64,000 nucleotides of DNA from JAWHQP01 sp032586195 (GCA_032586195.1 JAWHQP010000001.1:370730-434729), one strand, 5' to 3'; positions 31,454 to 42,010 are shown, numbered from the stretch's first letter. The notes: generated from the sequence alone by a model not told the origin. Numbers and translations: made by a program.

Positions 31454-32653
31454 TTAATGCATTGTTGCAATCATTGCCGTTGCCAGCCGACGGGCCGTTT
31501 TGTCCACGCCCAATACATCGTCAATGCTATTGATGGCTTGCACGGCAATCCGTTCCACCACCGACTGATTAACTTTGGCGATATCGGTAAATTTAATCCG
31601 GCGATCTAAAAATGCCTCTACCGCAATTTCATTAGCCGCGTTCATTGCCGTTGTGGCGTATTGCCCCGCTGTAAAAGCGTCTATCGCTAATTTGAGGTTC
31701 GGGTAACGATTAAAATCCGGAGCCAGGAAGGTTAAGCCGCTCAGCTGGTAGAAATCCAGCGGAGCAACGCCGGACCGTATGCGGTTCGGATATGCCATGG
31801 TTTCCGCAATCGGAGTACGCATATCAGGGTTGCCCATTTGCGCGATCACCGAACCGTCAATATAGCGCACCATGGAATGAATAATGGATTGAGGGTGGAT
31901 AATCACCTCCATTTCTTCCGCGGCGGCGTTGAATAACCAGCGGGCTTCGATATATTCCAGCCCTTTGTTCATCATGGTGGCGGAATCTACCGAAATTTTT
32001 TTGCCCATTGACCAGTTCGGATGGGCCACTGCCTGTTCGGGTGTGATCCGGTCAAATTCGGCTAGATCCGTATAGCGGAACGGCCCGCCTGAACCTGTCA
32101 GCACAATTTTGCTGATGCCGAGTTCGGACAGCGGGCAGAAGCCGATTTGCTGCTGTGCTGCCGGCGGCAGTGATTGGAAGATCGCATTATGTTCGCTGTC
32201 CACCGGCAGCAGCTGCGCCCGGTGTTTTTTTACCGCGTCGATAAACAGTTGTCCGCAGGTGACCAGGCTCTCCTTATTGGCTAATAACACCCGTTTGCCT
32301 GCCTGCACGGCGGATAGGGTGGGTAATAGCCCTGCCGCGCCCACAATAGCGGCCATGACCAGATCAGCCTCCGGATGAGCGGCCAGTTCGCAAATGGCTT
32401 GCCGGCCGCTTAACACTGTTGTTTTACAGCCAAGTGCGGTGAGATTTTCGCTCAATTTTTTTGCCGCGGCGGCATCGTTTAGAGCGGCAAATTGAGGTTG
32501 AAATTTGACACATTGTTCGGTCATTAGGATAACATTGCGACCGCCCGCTAAGGCAAAAGCGTGATATCGTTCGGGATTGTGTTCAACAACGGAAAGAGTG
32601 CTGGCGCCGATTGAACCGGTGGAACCAAGGATAACGAGATTTTGTTTGTTCAT
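31454..32653 (-). CDS. dxr: 1-deoxy-D-xylulose 5-phosphate reductoisomerase
   Basis: The 399-residue enzyme starts with the NADPH-binding site [13 protein letters not shown]. Metal and substrate residues are visible in [13 protein letters not shown] and GSGGPFR. It converts DXP to methylerythritol phosphate, the committed step of isoprenoid synthesis. That matches ispG in the same window and uppS directly downstream. A USS (32432) lies within the gene. Confidence 0.97.
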   Translation of the reverse strand: MNKQNLVILGSTGSIGASTLSVVEHNPERYHAFALAGGRNVILMTEQCVKFQPQFAALNDAAAAKKLSENLTALGCKTTVLSGRQAICELAAHPEADLVMAAIVGAAGLLPTLSAVQAGKRVLLANKESLVTCGQLFIDAVKKHRAQLLPVDSEHNAIFQSLPPAAQQQIGFCPLSELGISKIVLTGSGGPFRYTDLAEFDRITPEQAVAHPNWSMGKKISVDSATMMNKGLEYIEARWLFNAAAEEMEVIIHPQSIIHSMVRYIDGSVIAQMGNPDMRTPIAETMAYPNRIRSGVAPLDFYQLSGLTFLAPDFNRYPNLKLAIDAFTAGQYATTAMNAANEIAVEAFLDRRIKFTDIAKVNQSVVERIAVQAINSIDDVLGVDKTARRLATAMIATMH

Positions 32654-32677
32654 AAGTTTTCTGACAATGACGAAAAA

Positions 32678-32700
32678 AACGCAGTAAAAATACTGCGTTT
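32678..32700 (-). terminator. Terminator between frr and dxr
   Basis: AAACGCAGTA and TACTGCGTTT form a 10-base stem with a tiny loop. On the minus strand it runs into T residues. It would end or weaken the pyrH-frr transcript before dxr. Confidence 0.8.
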
Positions 32701-32721
32701 GGTATAGGATACGGAGCAGAA

Positions 32722-33279
32722 TCAGAAATCCATTAATTCTTTTTCTTTGTCCGCGAGCACTTCATCGACCTTTTTGATAAAACTGTCGGTGAGTTTCTGG
32801 ATTTCGTCCTGTGCTTTGCGTTCTTCGTCTTCGCTGATTTCTTTGTCTTTTAACAACGCCTTAATTTGTTCGTTGGCATCGCGGCGAACGTTACGCACCG
32901 AAATTTTACCTTGTTCGGCTTCGCCTTTTACCAGTTTAATCAGTTCGCGGCGGCGTTCTTCCGTTAATGGCGGCAACGGCACACGGATAACGGTACCGGC
33001 GGAAGACGGATTTAAACCTAAATCGGAGGTCAGAATTGCTTTTTCCACGGCGCTAATTAAGGAACGATCGAACACGGTCACGGCAAGGGTGCGGGCATCT
33101 TCCGCCACTACGTTAGCGAGTTGACGGAGCGGCGTGGCCGCGCCGTAATATTCCACTTGGATAGCGTCTAATAAACTTGGCTGAGCACGGCCGGTACGGA
33201 TCTTGGAAATATGACCTTTTAGCGCATCTATACTTTTTTCCATACGGCTTTGGGCATCTTTTTTAATTTCGTTAATCAC
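32722..33279 (-). CDS. frr: Ribosome recycling factor
   Basis: The 185-residue protein matches RRF along its length, including [22 protein letters not shown], the hinge region [13 protein letters not shown] and the C-terminal [15 protein letters not shown]. With EF-G it splits post-termination ribosomes. It lies downstream of pyrH as in most bacteria. A copy of the USS-linked repeat (33351-33445) separates the two. Confidence 0.98.
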   Translation of the reverse strand: MINEIKKDAQSRMEKSIDALKGHISKIRTGRAQPSLLDAIQVEYYGAATPLRQLANVVAEDARTLAVTVFDRSLISAVEKAILTSDLGLNPSSAGTVIRVPLPPLTEERRRELIKLVKGEAEQGKISVRNVRRDANEQIKALLKDKEISEDEERKAQDEIQKLTDSFIKKVDEVLADKEKELMDF

Positions 33280-33350
33280 AATGTTATCCTTCTAATTCAT
33301 GTCAATAAATATTGCGGGATTCTACTTGATTTTGCCGGCTTTGACCAGAC

Positions 33351-33445
33351 AAAAGTGCGGTGCTGAAAAGCGGAGTTTTTTGAACGTCGGCTTTTCCGGT
33401 AGCGCCGGAAGCATGGTAATCGTATTCGGCGATAACCTATAAAAG
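33351..33445 (+). repeat. USS-headed intergenic repeat, copy A
   Basis: This copy begins with a USS and shares the core TTTGAACGTCGGCTTT, a CCGG-rich hairpin, then GGTAATCG...CGATAACC, ending CCTATAAAAG. It is the most diverged of three copies (others at 36994 and 45002). See the findings for the alignment. Confidence 0.7.
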
Positions 33446-33476
33446 CTGAGTTTTTACCGCATGTTTCATCAATAAA

Positions 33477-34193
33477 CTAGCCGCAAATCGTTGTGCCTTC
33501 TTCTTCCCCTAAAACCGCGTTGCGTAATGCACCGGGTTTGCCCATGTTGAACACACGGATCGGCATGTGATGGTCGCGGGCGAGGGTGAAAGCGGCGAGA
33601 TCCATCACTTGCAATTCTTTGTCGATCACTTCCGCATAGCTGAGACGATTGAATAATTTCGCGTCGGGGTTTTTAGCCGGGTCGCAGTCATACACGCCGT
33701 CCACTTTGGTGGCTTTCAGCACCACGTCGGCTTCAATTTCAATGCCGCGTAAACAAGCGGCGGAATCTGTGGTGAAGAACGGACTGCCTGTACCGGCGGA
33801 AAAGATCACGACACGTTTTTCACGCAGCATTTTAATCGCTTCGGACCAGTTATAGGTGTCGCAAATACCGTTTAATTGAAACGCGGACATCAGTTTAGCG
33901 TTCACATCCGCACGGTGCAGCGCATCACGCATGGCAAGGCCGTTCATAACCGTAGCGAGCATCCCCATGTGATCGCCCACCACGCGGTTCATCCCCGCTT
34001 TGGCTAATTTTGCTCCGCGGAACAGATTGCCGCCGCCGATCACGACTCCAACTTCAACGCCCATGTTAATCAGCTCTTTGATTTCCAGCGCCATGCGATC
34101 CAGAATGGACGGGTCAATACCGAACCCTTCGTCGCCTTGTAATGCTTCACCGCTTAATTTCAATAGAATACGTTTGTAAATTGGATTGCTCAT
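33477..34193 (-). CDS. pyrH: Uridylate kinase PyrH
   Basis: The 238-residue amino-acid-kinase-fold enzyme phosphorylates UMP. Visible are [28 protein letters not shown] and [16 protein letters not shown]. The start MSNPIYKR at 34193 follows GAGGA at a good distance; an ATG 30 bases upstream is less likely. The usual neighbours rpsB and tsf are not in the window. Confidence 0.97.
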   Translation of the reverse strand: MSNPIYKRILLKLSGEALQGDEGFGIDPSILDRMALEIKELINMGVEVGVVIGGGNLFRGAKLAKAGMNRVVGDHMGMLATVMNGLAMRDALHRADVNAKLMSAFQLNGICDTYNWSEAIKMLREKRVVIFSAGTGSPFFTTDSAACLRGIEIEADVVLKATKVDGVYDCDPAKNPDAKLFNRLSYAEVIDKELQVMDLAAFTLARDHHMPIRVFNMGKPGALRNAVLGEEEGTTICG

Positions 34194-34361
34194 GTATTTT
34201 TCCTCAACAATATCCGGACTCAAAATTCCCGCTATTATAGAGCAATGCGTAGGTATAGAGCAAATGTGTGCAATCTGCGAATAAGAAAATAGCTATCGCA
34301 ATGAAAATTTTGTAGAATACGGCACATTTTAGTCTGACACTTATTCACAAAGGGAAAGATT

Positions 34362-36023
34362 GTGTTTTCGTCGCTTAAAACGTTTTTGCTTCAGCCAAAA
34401 ACACTAAAAACCATACGCAATCGCTATAGCGGATTGCTATTCTTTCGGCATTATCGGAAAAGCCAATGTTCAAAAACCAACGCTCTTGCCGCCATCGCTC
34501 TTTTGGCTGCATTGGCCTGTCTTTACGGAGCGGCTCATTTAATGTTGCAAGGTTCCGGATTTTTTCCCCGTCCCACATGGCAGGCGATCGTGCAATTGGC
34601 GTTTCTGATAATCGTTTTTAACGCTTCCCGTAAACTATTTTATTTTGTACTACTGCCCTTTGTGTTGCTGCATGCTTTTTACACTCCGGTGGGCATGACT
34701 TTTGGTCCGCCTTCCTATCAATACGTGGCATCGGTTTTTGCCACCGATCTGATGGAAAGCCGCGAATTTATGGCTCAGCTGCCATTCAGCGACTATCTTG
34801 CCGCGCTGGCGATCGTGGTGTTGGTGCTGGCGTTTCGCTTTATTACGCAAAAATTTAAGCTGCGGCTATACCATAATAAGTTCCTGTTGGCGCTGATGAT
34901 AGTGGTAACGCTGTGGTCAACGGCATCCCTTAAATTCGTACAGGAGGGCACAACGGCGTTAATTCAGGTGGAACAGGAATTAAGCCGGCTGAATGCCATG
35001 AGCATTCAAAGTGAATGGGGCGAATCCACGCTTACCGATGCATCTAAATATGATGATTATGTGCTGATTATTGGCGAAAGCGCGCGCAAGGATTATCATC
35101 ACGCCTATGGCTATCCGGCTGACAACACGCCTTTTATGTCCCATGCCAACGGTATTCTGATTGACGGCTTTACCTCGGGCGGCACGAACACCATAGCCTC
35201 TCTCAAATTGATGCTTACCAAGCCTGACACACAAACATGGCAAGGCAATTACGCTCTGAACGTGATCGATTTGGTGAAATCCGCCGGTTATAAAACCTAT
35301 TGGATTTCCAACCAGGGTTATTTAGGCGAGTTTGATACGCCGATTTCAGCCATTGCGAATAAAAGTGATGAAACGATTTTTCTGAAATCGGGCGATTCCG
35401 CAAACAGTAATACGAGCGATTTTGCCCTGCTGCCGAGATTTGCTCAGGTGCTGGATCAACCGACAGCAGACAAGCGCTTTATTGTGCTGCATTTATATGG
35501 TTCACACCCGATTACTTGCGATCGTCTGAACGATTACCCGAAAATCTATCCCGACGAAAAAGTGGATAAAAAATACTTCAATGTGAATTGCTATGTTTCG
35601 TCAATTAAGAAAACGGATGAGGTAATCCGACGCGTATATGAGGAATTGGTGAAAAACGAGCAAAAATCGCACCGCACCTTTTCCATGATCTATTTCTCCG
35701 ATCACGGACTTGCCCATCATACGGAACATGATGGTGTGATTACACTCCATAACAGCAACGGCGCGAGCAAACGTCACTACGACATCCCGCTGTTCAGAAT
35801 TTCCAGCGATGACAGCGAACGGCATGAATATAAGGTATTTAAATCGGGATTGAATTTCACCGACGGTATCGGCCATTGGCTCGGTATTCGCAATGACAAA
35901 TTGAACGCCGCCGTTGATTTATTCAGCAACTGGCCCGATCCAGACGATTACGGATTAAAAACCAAAATCCGACAAATGATCGTTCCGGATGATCCGGCGG
36001 TGGTGATTCCGCTTAAACCTTAG
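34362..36023 (+). CDS. Phosphoethanolamine transferase (EptA/sulfatase family)
   Basis: The 553-residue protein has about five N-terminal membrane helices (about residues 40-195) and a periplasmic alkaline-phosphatase-fold domain. Key residues seen are VLIIGESARKDYHHAYGYP, the likely nucleophile threonine in TSGGTNTIASLK, LHLYGSHP and FSDHGLAHH. The family moves phosphoethanolamine from phosphatidylethanolamine to lipid A, core sugars or glycans; which acceptor is used cannot be told. The start is GTG at 34362 after AGGGAAAG. In Haemophilus a homologue also neighbours pyrH. Confidence 0.88.
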   Translation: MFSSLKTFLLQPKTLKTIRNRYSGLLFFRHYRKSQCSKTNALAAIALLAALACLYGAAHLMLQGSGFFPRPTWQAIVQLAFLIIVFNASRKLFYFVLLPFVLLHAFYTPVGMTFGPPSYQYVASVFATDLMESREFMAQLPFSDYLAALAIVVLVLAFRFITQKFKLRLYHNKFLLALMIVVTLWSTASLKFVQEGTTALIQVEQELSRLNAMSIQSEWGESTLTDASKYDDYVLIIGESARKDYHHAYGYPADNTPFMSHANGILIDGFTSGGTNTIASLKLMLTKPDTQTWQGNYALNVIDLVKSAGYKTYWISNQGYLGEFDTPISAIANKSDETIFLKSGDSANSNTSDFALLPRFAQVLDQPTADKRFIVLHLYGSHPITCDRLNDYPKIYPDEKVDKKYFNVNCYVSSIKKTDEVIRRVYEELVKNEQKSHRTFSMIYFSDHGLAHHTEHDGVITLHNSNGASKRHYDIPLFRISSDDSERHEYKVFKSGLNFTDGIGHWLGIRNDKLNAAVDLFSNWPDPDDYGLKTKIRQMIVPDDPAVVIPLKP

Positions 36024-36033
36024 GGTTCGAGCG

Positions 36034-36099
36034 AAAGTGCGGTGCTGAAAATCCGAGTTTTGAAAATAACCGAAACTCGGATTTTCAGCACCGCACTTT
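36034..36099. terminator. 27-bp perfect USS hairpin
   Basis: Two extended USS copies face each other. The 27-base arms 36034-36060 and 36073-36099 are fully complementary around a 12-base loop. It lies between two convergent genes and probably ends transcription from both. Confidence 0.85.
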
Positions 36100-36118
36100 G
36101 TTTATACGTAATATCCGC

Positions 36119-36952
36119 CTAGTTAACGAAAGTATTACACTGGGTCGGGTCGCCGCTCTGCAAGCCGCGTTTGAACCACATTAAACGCTGTTTTGATGTG
36201 CCGTGAGTAAAACTGTCCGGCACAACATAGCCTTGGCTGCGTTTTTGCAGACGATCGTCGCCTACCGCTTCGGCGGCATTAAACGCTTCTTCCAGATCGC
36301 CGGATTCCAGCAGATTGTTTTTCGCCGCCTGATAACCCCAGATACCAGCAAAACAGTCCGCCTGCAGTTCTAAATTCACGGAAAGCTGATTGGCTTTAGT
36401 GGGATTTTGTTGCTGTAACCGATTGATTTTCGGCAGGATGCCCAGCAGGTTCTGCACGTGATGGCCGACTTCATGCGCGATAACATAGGCAAAGGCGGCG
36501 TCACCCGCCGCGCCCAGCTGATTTTTCATATCGGCGTAGAAGGAAAGATCAAGGTAAACCTTTTGATCGTTCGGGCAGTAGAACGGCCCCATGGCGGATT
36601 GTCCGGTGCCGCAGGAAGTCGGCGTGGCGCCGTTGTATAACACCATAATCGGCGGGCTGTAACGTTGACCGTTGCGGGCAAAATAGGTTTGCCATGTGGT
36701 TTCGGTGTCTTTCAGCACAGTGGCGGATAAGCCTTCCAGTTGTTCTTCCTCCGATTGAGTTAAGGCGGAGCCGCCGCCGAAACCGCCGCCCGAGTCCACT
36801 AAACCCGATAGATCAATACCGTAATAAGAGCCGATCAGCACGATAATAAAACCGAGCAGGCCTATTCTCTTTCCGCCGCCCAAACCAGAGCCGCCCGAGT
36901 TGCCTCGTCTGTCTTCGATGTTAGAACTTCTTTCCCGACCTTGCCAGCGCAT
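36119..36952 (-). CDS. ypfJ: Neutral zinc metallopeptidase YpfJ
   Basis: The 277-residue protein has an N-terminal glycine-rich tail, one membrane helix (about residues 30-48), and an extracytoplasmic domain with the zincin motif [12 protein letters not shown] (near residue 160). The second conserved site is [13 protein letters not shown]. The substrate and role are unknown across the family. It is divergent from queC. Confidence 0.9.
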   Translation of the reverse strand: MRWQGRERSSNIEDRRGNSGGSGLGGGKRIGLLGFIIVLIGSYYGIDLSGLVDSGGGFGGGSALTQSEEEQLEGLSATVLKDTETTWQTYFARNGQRYSPPIMVLYNGATPTSCGTGQSAMGPFYCPNDQKVYLDLSFYADMKNQLGAAGDAAFAYVIAHEVGHHVQNLLGILPKINRLQQQNPTKANQLSVNLELQADCFAGIWGYQAAKNNLLESGDLEEAFNAAEAVGDDRLQKRSQGYVVPDSFTHGTSKQRLMWFKRGLQSGDPTQCNTFVN

Positions 36953-36993
36953 AAATATCCTTTGAATGAGAAATAAAGTAGCTATTGTACATC

Positions 36994-37087
36994 AAACCGC
37001 GGTGCTGACAAAAACTTTAGCTTTTGAACGTTGGCTTTGCCAACGGTGCCGAAGGCATAGCAACTTCTATACGAAGTTGCGTATAAT
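36994..37087 (+). repeat. USS-headed intergenic repeat, copy B
   Basis: This copy starts with a degenerate USS (AAACCGCGGT). It has hairpin GTTGGC-TTT-GCCAAC, then the perfect stem GCAACTTC-TATAC-GAAGTTGC, and ends in TATAAT. It is closest to copy C at 45002. Confidence 0.75.
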
Positions 37088-37096
37088 ACAAGAGTT

Positions 37097-37125
37097 TTGC
37101 AAGTCGGGGGGCAAACAGGTACAAT
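37097..37125 (+). promoter_or_regulatory. Sigma-70 promoter of queCDE
   Basis: TTGCAA (37097-37102) and TACAAT (37120-37125) are 17 bases apart. Transcription would start near 37132, a few bases before the riboswitch. Confidence 0.75.
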
Positions 37126-37134
37126 ACCGCCAAT

Positions 37135-37171
37135 CCGTGGTTCGCAAACCTCCCACATAAAAAAACTAAGG
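37135..37171 (+). promoter_or_regulatory. PreQ1-I riboswitch controlling queC
   Basis: The short leader carries P1 arms GTGG and CCAC, the L1 segment TTCGC, ACC in the second half, and the A-rich tail ATAAAAAAACTAAGG, all typical of the class I preQ1 aptamer. The final AAGG is the queC ribosome site, 7 bases before the ATG, so ligand binding should block translation. Confidence 0.9.
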
Positions 37172-37178
37172 TAACAAA

Positions 37179-37856
37179 ATGAATATCTCTAATCCGAATC
37201 GCAGTAAAAAAGCGGTGGTTATTTTTTCCGGCGGACAAGATTCCACTACTTGTTTAATCAAAGCCATTGCCGATTACGGCGTGGAAAACGTGGAAACCGT
37301 CAGTTTTCATTATGGTCAACGGCATGATATTGAATTGGAAAAAGCCCGCTGGATTGCAAAGGATCTCGGCGTTAAACAAACGCTGATTGATACTTCCGTG
37401 ATGCAAGCCATCACCACCAACGCGTTGATGGATGACCAAGCGGACATTCAAACTCAGCAAAACGGCATGCCGAACACCTTTGTGGACGGGCGCAATGCGT
37501 TGTTTTTGCTGTATGCCGCCATTTATGCCAAAGGGCAAAGCATCAGCGATATTATTACCGGCGTATGCGAGACCGATTTCAGCGGTTATCCCGATTGCCG
37601 CGACGTGTTTATTAAATCCATGAACGTGACCCTCAATCTCGCCATGGATTATCAATTTAACATTCTCACCCCGCTGATGTATCTGACTAAAGCTCAGACT
37701 TGGCAACTGGCGGACGAATTGGGCGCGTTGGATTATGTCCGTGAGCATACCCACACCTGCTACATGGGGATAGAAGGCGGTTGCGGCGAATGTCCGAGCT
37801 GCCTGCTGCGGGAGAAAGGCTTGCGCGAATATTTACAACAGAAAGGAGCGGCGTAG
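37179..37856 (+). CDS. queC: 7-cyano-7-deazaguanine synthase QueC
   Basis: The 225-residue enzyme has the ATP pyrophosphatase loop [11 protein letters not shown] and four zinc-binding cysteines near the C-terminus ([13 protein letters not shown] plus TCYMG). It turns carboxydeazaguanine into preQ0 in queuosine synthesis. It is the first gene of queCDE and is preceded by a preQ1-I riboswitch, which gives product feedback. Confidence 0.98.
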   Translation: MNISNPNRSKKAVVIFSGGQDSTTCLIKAIADYGVENVETVSFHYGQRHDIELEKARWIAKDLGVKQTLIDTSVMQAITTNALMDDQADIQTQQNGMPNTFVDGRNALFLLYAAIYAKGQSISDIITGVCETDFSGYPDCRDVFIKSMNVTLNLAMDYQFNILTPLMYLTKAQTWQLADELGALDYVREHTHTCYMGIEGGCGECPSCLLREKGLREYLQQKGAA

Positions 37857-38276
37857 ATGTTTAAGGTTTCCAAAGAATTCAGTTTCGACATGGCGCATAT
37901 TCTGGACGGCCATGACGGCAAATGCCAAAACCTGCACGGGCACACCTATAAGCTGCAAGTGGAAGTGTCGGGCGATTTGCATTCCGGCGGAGCGAAAAAA
38001 GGCATGGTGGTGGATTTCACCGATGTGAAAGCGGTGGTTAAGCGCCTGATTCTGGATCACATGGATCACGCCTTTATTTACGATACGAACAGCGAGCGGG
38101 AATGCAAAATTGCCGATTTGCTGAACGAATTAAATTCTAAAACTTTCGGTATTCCGATGCGTACCACGGCGGAAGAAATGTCGCGGTTTATCTTCCGGCG
38201 ACTTAAAACGGAACTGCCCGTTTCCGCTATCCGCTTATGGGAAACGCCGACCTCGTTCTGCGAATATCGGGAATAA
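37857..38276 (+). CDS. queD: 6-carboxy-5,6,7,8-tetrahydropterin synthase QueD
   Basis: The 139-residue protein is of the PTPS family. Zinc histidines are in DMAHILDGHDGKCQNLHGHTY, with the catalytic cysteine before QNLHGH, and later DHMDHAF. It makes carboxytetrahydropterin from dihydroneopterin triphosphate. Its ATG follows the queC stop with no gap. Confidence 0.96.
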   Translation: MFKVSKEFSFDMAHILDGHDGKCQNLHGHTYKLQVEVSGDLHSGGAKKGMVVDFTDVKAVVKRLILDHMDHAFIYDTNSERECKIADLLNELNSKTFGIPMRTTAEEMSRFIFRRLKTELPVSAIRLWETPTSFCEYRE

Positions 38277-38282
38277 AGTGCG

Positions 38283-38912
38283 GTGTCAAATTCGTTAATT
38301 TTGAATCCGAACTATAATATCGTCGAAATCTTTGAAAGCTTGCAGGGCGAAGGCTTTAATACGGGCATGCCGAGCATTTTTATCCGCTTCGGCAAATGCA
38401 ATCTCGCCTGTCCCTGGTGCGATACCCATTATAATCAATTTGAGCCTTGGTCGCTGCAACGGATTCTGGACAAGGTGCATTCCTACACAGTGAAAAATAT
38501 TATTATCACCGGCGGCGAACCGACCACGGTGCCGAAACTTTCCTTATTGCTGAATCAACTAAAAGCGGAGGGTTATTTTCTTGCCATTGAAACTAACGGC
38601 TTAAAGGAAGTGCCCGCGCAGATCGATTATATCGCCACCAGCCCGAAGCGCATGTATCGGGAAAAATACCTCAAGCGCTGCATTCCTTTTGCCCATGAAG
38701 TGCGGATCGTGGCGGACGAAGATACCATCGCTTTCTGTGAACAGATTGAACGTCAGATTCAAGCGGAACATTACTATCTCTCGCCTTGTGAAATCAATGG
38801 TGAAATGAATTTGCTGGAAACCATCACTCAAATCGGCGTTTTGAACCAACGGCGGAATAAACCGAAATGGCAGCTGAGTATTCAGACTCATAAGCTGATT
38901 GGGATTGAATAA
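38283..38912 (+). CDS. queE: 7-carboxy-7-deazaguanine synthase QueE
   Basis: The 209-residue radical-SAM protein has the CxxxCxxC cluster in GKCNLACPWCDTHY and starts VEIFESLQGEGFNTG. It rearranges carboxytetrahydropterin to carboxydeazaguanine. The likely start is GTG at 38283, whose first two bases are the end of a USS (38276-38284). The frame is the same as queD, just past its TAA stop. Confidence 0.93.
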   Translation: MSNSLILNPNYNIVEIFESLQGEGFNTGMPSIFIRFGKCNLACPWCDTHYNQFEPWSLQRILDKVHSYTVKNIIITGGEPTTVPKLSLLLNQLKAEGYFLAIETNGLKEVPAQIDYIATSPKRMYREKYLKRCIPFAHEVRIVADEDTIAFCEQIERQIQAEHYYLSPCEINGEMNLLETITQIGVLNQRRNKPKWQLSIQTHKLIGIE

Positions 38913-38952
38913 AAGAATCGATTAAAGTGCGGTGCTGAATTTCAGTGTTTTT

Positions 38953-38984
38953 AAAGCCTTGGTATCGGACCAAGGCTTTTTTTT
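38953..38984 (+). terminator. Terminator of queCDE
   Basis: AAAGCCTTGG (38953-38962) pairs with CCAAGGCTTT (38970-38979) followed by a long T-run. An extended USS lies just upstream (38935). Confidence 0.92.
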
Positions 38985-38995
38985 AACTCAAATGG

Positions 38996-39610
38996 TTATA
39001 AATTATTCAACCGCACTTGTAACCATTGTTGCTCTAACGCGGAGGCTCCCTGTAATGCCTGCTGATAGCTGGCTTTGGCGGCTTCTTTGTCGCCTTTGGC
39101 AAGTTGAATGTCACCGGTCAGCATGGTTTTACGGCTTGCCCAACTGTTGTCTTTTACCAGATTCAGGCTTTCTAAAGCCGCATCAAACTGTTTTTGATCC
39201 AGCTGTAATTCAGCCAGGCGCAAGGCACTGATGGAACTCAGAATATCGTCCGGCGCTTGTGTGATGGCTTCTTTCAAGGCATTTTCGGCTTGGGTGAAAT
39301 CTTTCGCATCGACGGCAAGTTTGGCTTTATTCAGCAACGCAAACGTAGCGTAACCCGTTTTCTGATTATCCTGAATAAACTGATCCAATTCTTTACCCGC
39401 CGCTTTAGGATCCTTTTGATAATCATACAGCACTTGCTCAAACTGCCCGGAGGTTATATGCATTTGGTTGATCTGATACTGCTGCCAATAGCGCCAGCCG
39501 AACACCGCGGCAAGAGCGACAATAAGGGAAACGATGATGGTCTTACCGTTGTCTTTCCACCATGCTTTCAGTTCATTGATGTCTTGTTCTTCCATACTGG
39601 AGTAAGCCAT
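38996..39610 (-). CDS. yfgM: YfgM family ancillary SecYEG translocon subunit
   Basis: The 204-residue protein has a short cytoplasmic tail (EEQDINELKAWWKDNG), one membrane helix (about 24-41) and a periplasmic TPR-like domain. In E. coli YfgM binds SecYEG and the chaperone PpiD. It follows hisS, as in E. coli, but bamB is not present after it; the unit ends here, facing queE. Confidence 0.9.
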   Translation of the reverse strand: MAYSSMEEQDINELKAWWKDNGKTIIVSLIVALAAVFGWRYWQQYQINQMHITSGQFEQVLYDYQKDPKAAGKELDQFIQDNQKTGYATFALLNKAKLAVDAKDFTQAENALKEAITQAPDDILSSISALRLAELQLDQKQFDAALESLNLVKDNSWASRKTMLTGDIQLAKGDKEAAKASYQQALQGASALEQQWLQVRLNNL

Positions 39611-39623
39611 GGATTAATTCCTC

Positions 39624-40892
39624 TTAAAATAAATTTTTCAAATAATCGATTACTTGGTCAAGGGCAACCGTTTCCTGACTGCCGTTCTGCAGATTCTTAA
39701 CGATGACCTGTTGTTGCTGCAGCTCGCTTTCGCCGATGATCAGTGTAATTTTAGCATTCAATTTGTCCGCCCGCTTAAATTGCTTCTGGAATTTGCCGCC
39801 GCTGCAATGGGTCATCACACGTAAGTGCGGTGCTGAAAAACGGAGTTTTTCCGCCAGCCGGAATGCCGCTAAGGTAGTGCCTTTCCCCGCATAGACCATG
39901 TAAACGTCCACGGCGTTTGGCAGTCGGATGTCTTTGTTCACTTCCTGCACAAGTAATACCAGACGTTCTAATCCCATGGCGAAGCCCACACCTTCGGTGG
40001 CGTGTCCGCCGAGCTGTTCGACCAAACCGTCATAACGGCCGCCGCCGCATACCGTGCCTTGAGCGCCTAAAGCGGTAGTGACCCATTCAAACACGGTTTT
40101 GTTGTAATAATCAAGACCGCGTACCAGTTTCGGATTAATTTCATATCGAATTCCCATTGCATCAAGCAAAGTGCAAAGCCGAGCAAAGTGACCGCGGCTA
40201 TCCTCATCGAGGTAATCCAGTAATTTCGGCGCGCTGTTCAGCACTTCCTGCAAAGCCTGATTTTTTGTATCAAGGATGCGGAGCGGATTTTTCACCAAAC
40301 GTTCTTTTTCTTCGTCGCTTAATAAATCAAGGTGGTTTTGCAGAAAATCTACCAGAGCGGAGCGGTAGTTCGCCCGCGCCTCAAGGGAGCCGATGGAGTT
40401 CAACTGCAGGGAAACATGCTCGGAAATGCCGAGTTCTTTCCATAAACGCGCGGTTAACAGGATGAGTTCCGCGTCAATTTCGGGGTCGGCTATGCCGAAG
40501 ATCTCCACACCCGCTTGATGGAATTGGCGGTAACGGCCTTTTTGCGGGCGTTCATGACGGAACATCGGGCCCATGTACCATAAACGCTGCTCGTTGTTGT
40601 AAATCCAACCGCGTTCGATTGCCGCCCGTACGCAGCCCGCGGTGCCTTCCGGACGCAGAGTAAGTTGCTCGTCGTTGTCCCAGAAGGTGTACATTTCTTT
40701 GGAAACCACATCGGTGACTTCGCCGATGGCACGGGCGAAGAGCGGGGTGCTTTCCACGATAGGCATGCGCACTTCAGCATAGCCGTAACCGGCAAAGGTG
40801 TCGCGTACTTTTTGTTCGACCCATTGCCATAACGGCGTTTCGGTCGGGGCACAGTCATTCATGCCGCGGATGGCTTGGATTATTTTTGCCAC
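39624..40892 (-). CDS. hisS: Histidyl-tRNA synthetase
   Basis: The 422-residue class II synthetase starts [15 protein letters not shown]. It shows motif 2 ([18 protein letters not shown]), the histidine-binding [15 protein letters not shown] and the [13 protein letters not shown] segment, plus a C-terminal anticodon domain. An extended USS at 39823 lies within the gene. It follows ispG by 11 bases. Confidence 0.98.
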   Translation of the reverse strand: MAKIIQAIRGMNDCAPTETPLWQWVEQKVRDTFAGYGYAEVRMPIVESTPLFARAIGEVTDVVSKEMYTFWDNDEQLTLRPEGTAGCVRAAIERGWIYNNEQRLWYMGPMFRHERPQKGRYRQFHQAGVEIFGIADPEIDAELILLTARLWKELGISEHVSLQLNSIGSLEARANYRSALVDFLQNHLDLLSDEEKERLVKNPLRILDTKNQALQEVLNSAPKLLDYLDEDSRGHFARLCTLLDAMGIRYEINPKLVRGLDYYNKTVFEWVTTALGAQGTVCGGGRYDGLVEQLGGHATEGVGFAMGLERLVLLVQEVNKDIRLPNAVDVYMVYAGKGTTLAAFRLAEKLRFSAPHLRVMTHCSGGKFQKQFKRADKLNAKITLIIGESELQQQQVIVKNLQNGSQETVALDQVIDYLKNLF

Positions 40893-40903
40893 GTTACTGT
40901 TCC

Positions 40904-42010
40904 TTAAATAATTCTGTTTTTCGGATCACGTGCAGCCACTTGGGCACGGATTTTTGCTTCTAACTGATCGATAATGTCCTCATTATCGAAACGTTCTTTC
41001 TGGCGTTCGCCGGCAAGATAAAAACCGCTCTTTTTATTACCGCCGGTGACGCCGAGATCGGATACCAATGCTTCACCCGGCCCGTTCACCACGCAGCCGA
41101 TAATGGACACGTCCATCGGGGTAATAATATCTTCCAGCCGTTGCTCGAGGGCATTTACCGTGCCGATGACGTCAAATTCCTGGCGGGAGCAGGTCGGGCA
41201 GGCGATAAAGTTAATACCGCGGGAACGAATGCGCAGCGATTTTAAAATATCGAAACCGACTTTAATTTCTTCCACCGGATCAGCCGCCAGAGAAACACGC
41301 AGCGTGTCGCCGATGCCTTCCGCCAGCAGCATGCCTAGTCCCACCGCGCTTTTTACCGCTCCGGCACGGACACCGCCCGCTTCGGTGATTCCTAAATGCA
41401 GCGGCTGGGTAATCGCCTTGGCTAATAGACGGTAGGCTTCCACCGCAAGAAATACATCGGAAGCTTTTACGCTGACTTTGAATTGATCAAAGTTCAGCCG
41501 ATCTAAAATTTCTACATGGCGTAAGGCCGATTCGAGCAATGCCTCGGGAGTCGGTTCGCCATATTTTTCCTGAATATCTTTTTCCAGTGAACCGGCATTG
41601 ATGCCGATTCGGATCGGAATATTTTTATCCTTGGCACAATCCACCACGGCGCGGATGCGATCTTCCCGTCCGATGTTGCCGGGATTGATCCGCAGGCAGT
41701 CTACACCGTATTCCGCCACTTTCAGGGCGATACGATAGTCAAAGTGAATATCCGCCACCAACGGCACAGAAGCCTGCCGTTTAATCAGTTTAAATGCTTC
41801 CGCCGCTTCCATAGTCGGAACGGAAACACGGATAATATCCGCACCGACACGTTCCAACGCTTTAATTTGGGCAACCGTTGCCTCAACGTCGGTGGTGCGG
41901 GTGTTGGTCATAGATTGTACTGTTATCGGGGCATCACCACCGATTGGTACATTACCGACGTAAATCTTTTTTGATGCACGTCGTTTAATGGTAGGTTTGA
42001 ATGATGACAT
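40904..42010 (-). CDS. ispG: 4-hydroxy-3-methylbut-2-enyl diphosphate synthase IspG
   Basis: The 368-residue iron-sulfur enzyme (GcpE) starts with a region of TIM-barrel character ([16 protein letters not shown]) and has the [4Fe-4S] cysteines in [12 protein letters not shown] and [10 protein letters not shown]. It makes HMBPP from MEcPP in the non-mevalonate pathway. It follows rodZ by 17 bases. Confidence 0.98.
   Translation of the reverse strand: MSSFKPTIKRRASKKIYVGNVPIGGDAPITVQSMTNTRTTDVEATVAQIKALERVGADIIRVSVPTMEAAEAFKLIKRQASVPLVADIHFDYRIALKVAEYGVDCLRINPGNIGREDRIRAVVDCAKDKNIPIRIGINAGSLEKDIQEKYGEPTPEALLESALRHVEILDRLNFDQFKVSVKASDVFLAVEAYRLLAKAITQPLHLGITEAGGVRAGAVKSAVGLGMLLAEGIGDTLRVSLAADPVEEIKVGFDILKSLRIRSRGINFIACPTCSRQEFDVIGTVNALEQRLEDIITPMDVSIIGCVVNGPGEALVSDLGVTGGNKKSGFYLAGERQKERFDNEDIIDQLEAKIRAQVAARDPKNRII

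Noticed and set aside
37059..37087. The TATAAT at 37082 as the main queC promoter.
   Set aside because: There is no reasonable -35 at the right distance. The TTGCAA/TACAAT pair at 37097-37125 is better spaced and starts at the riboswitch.
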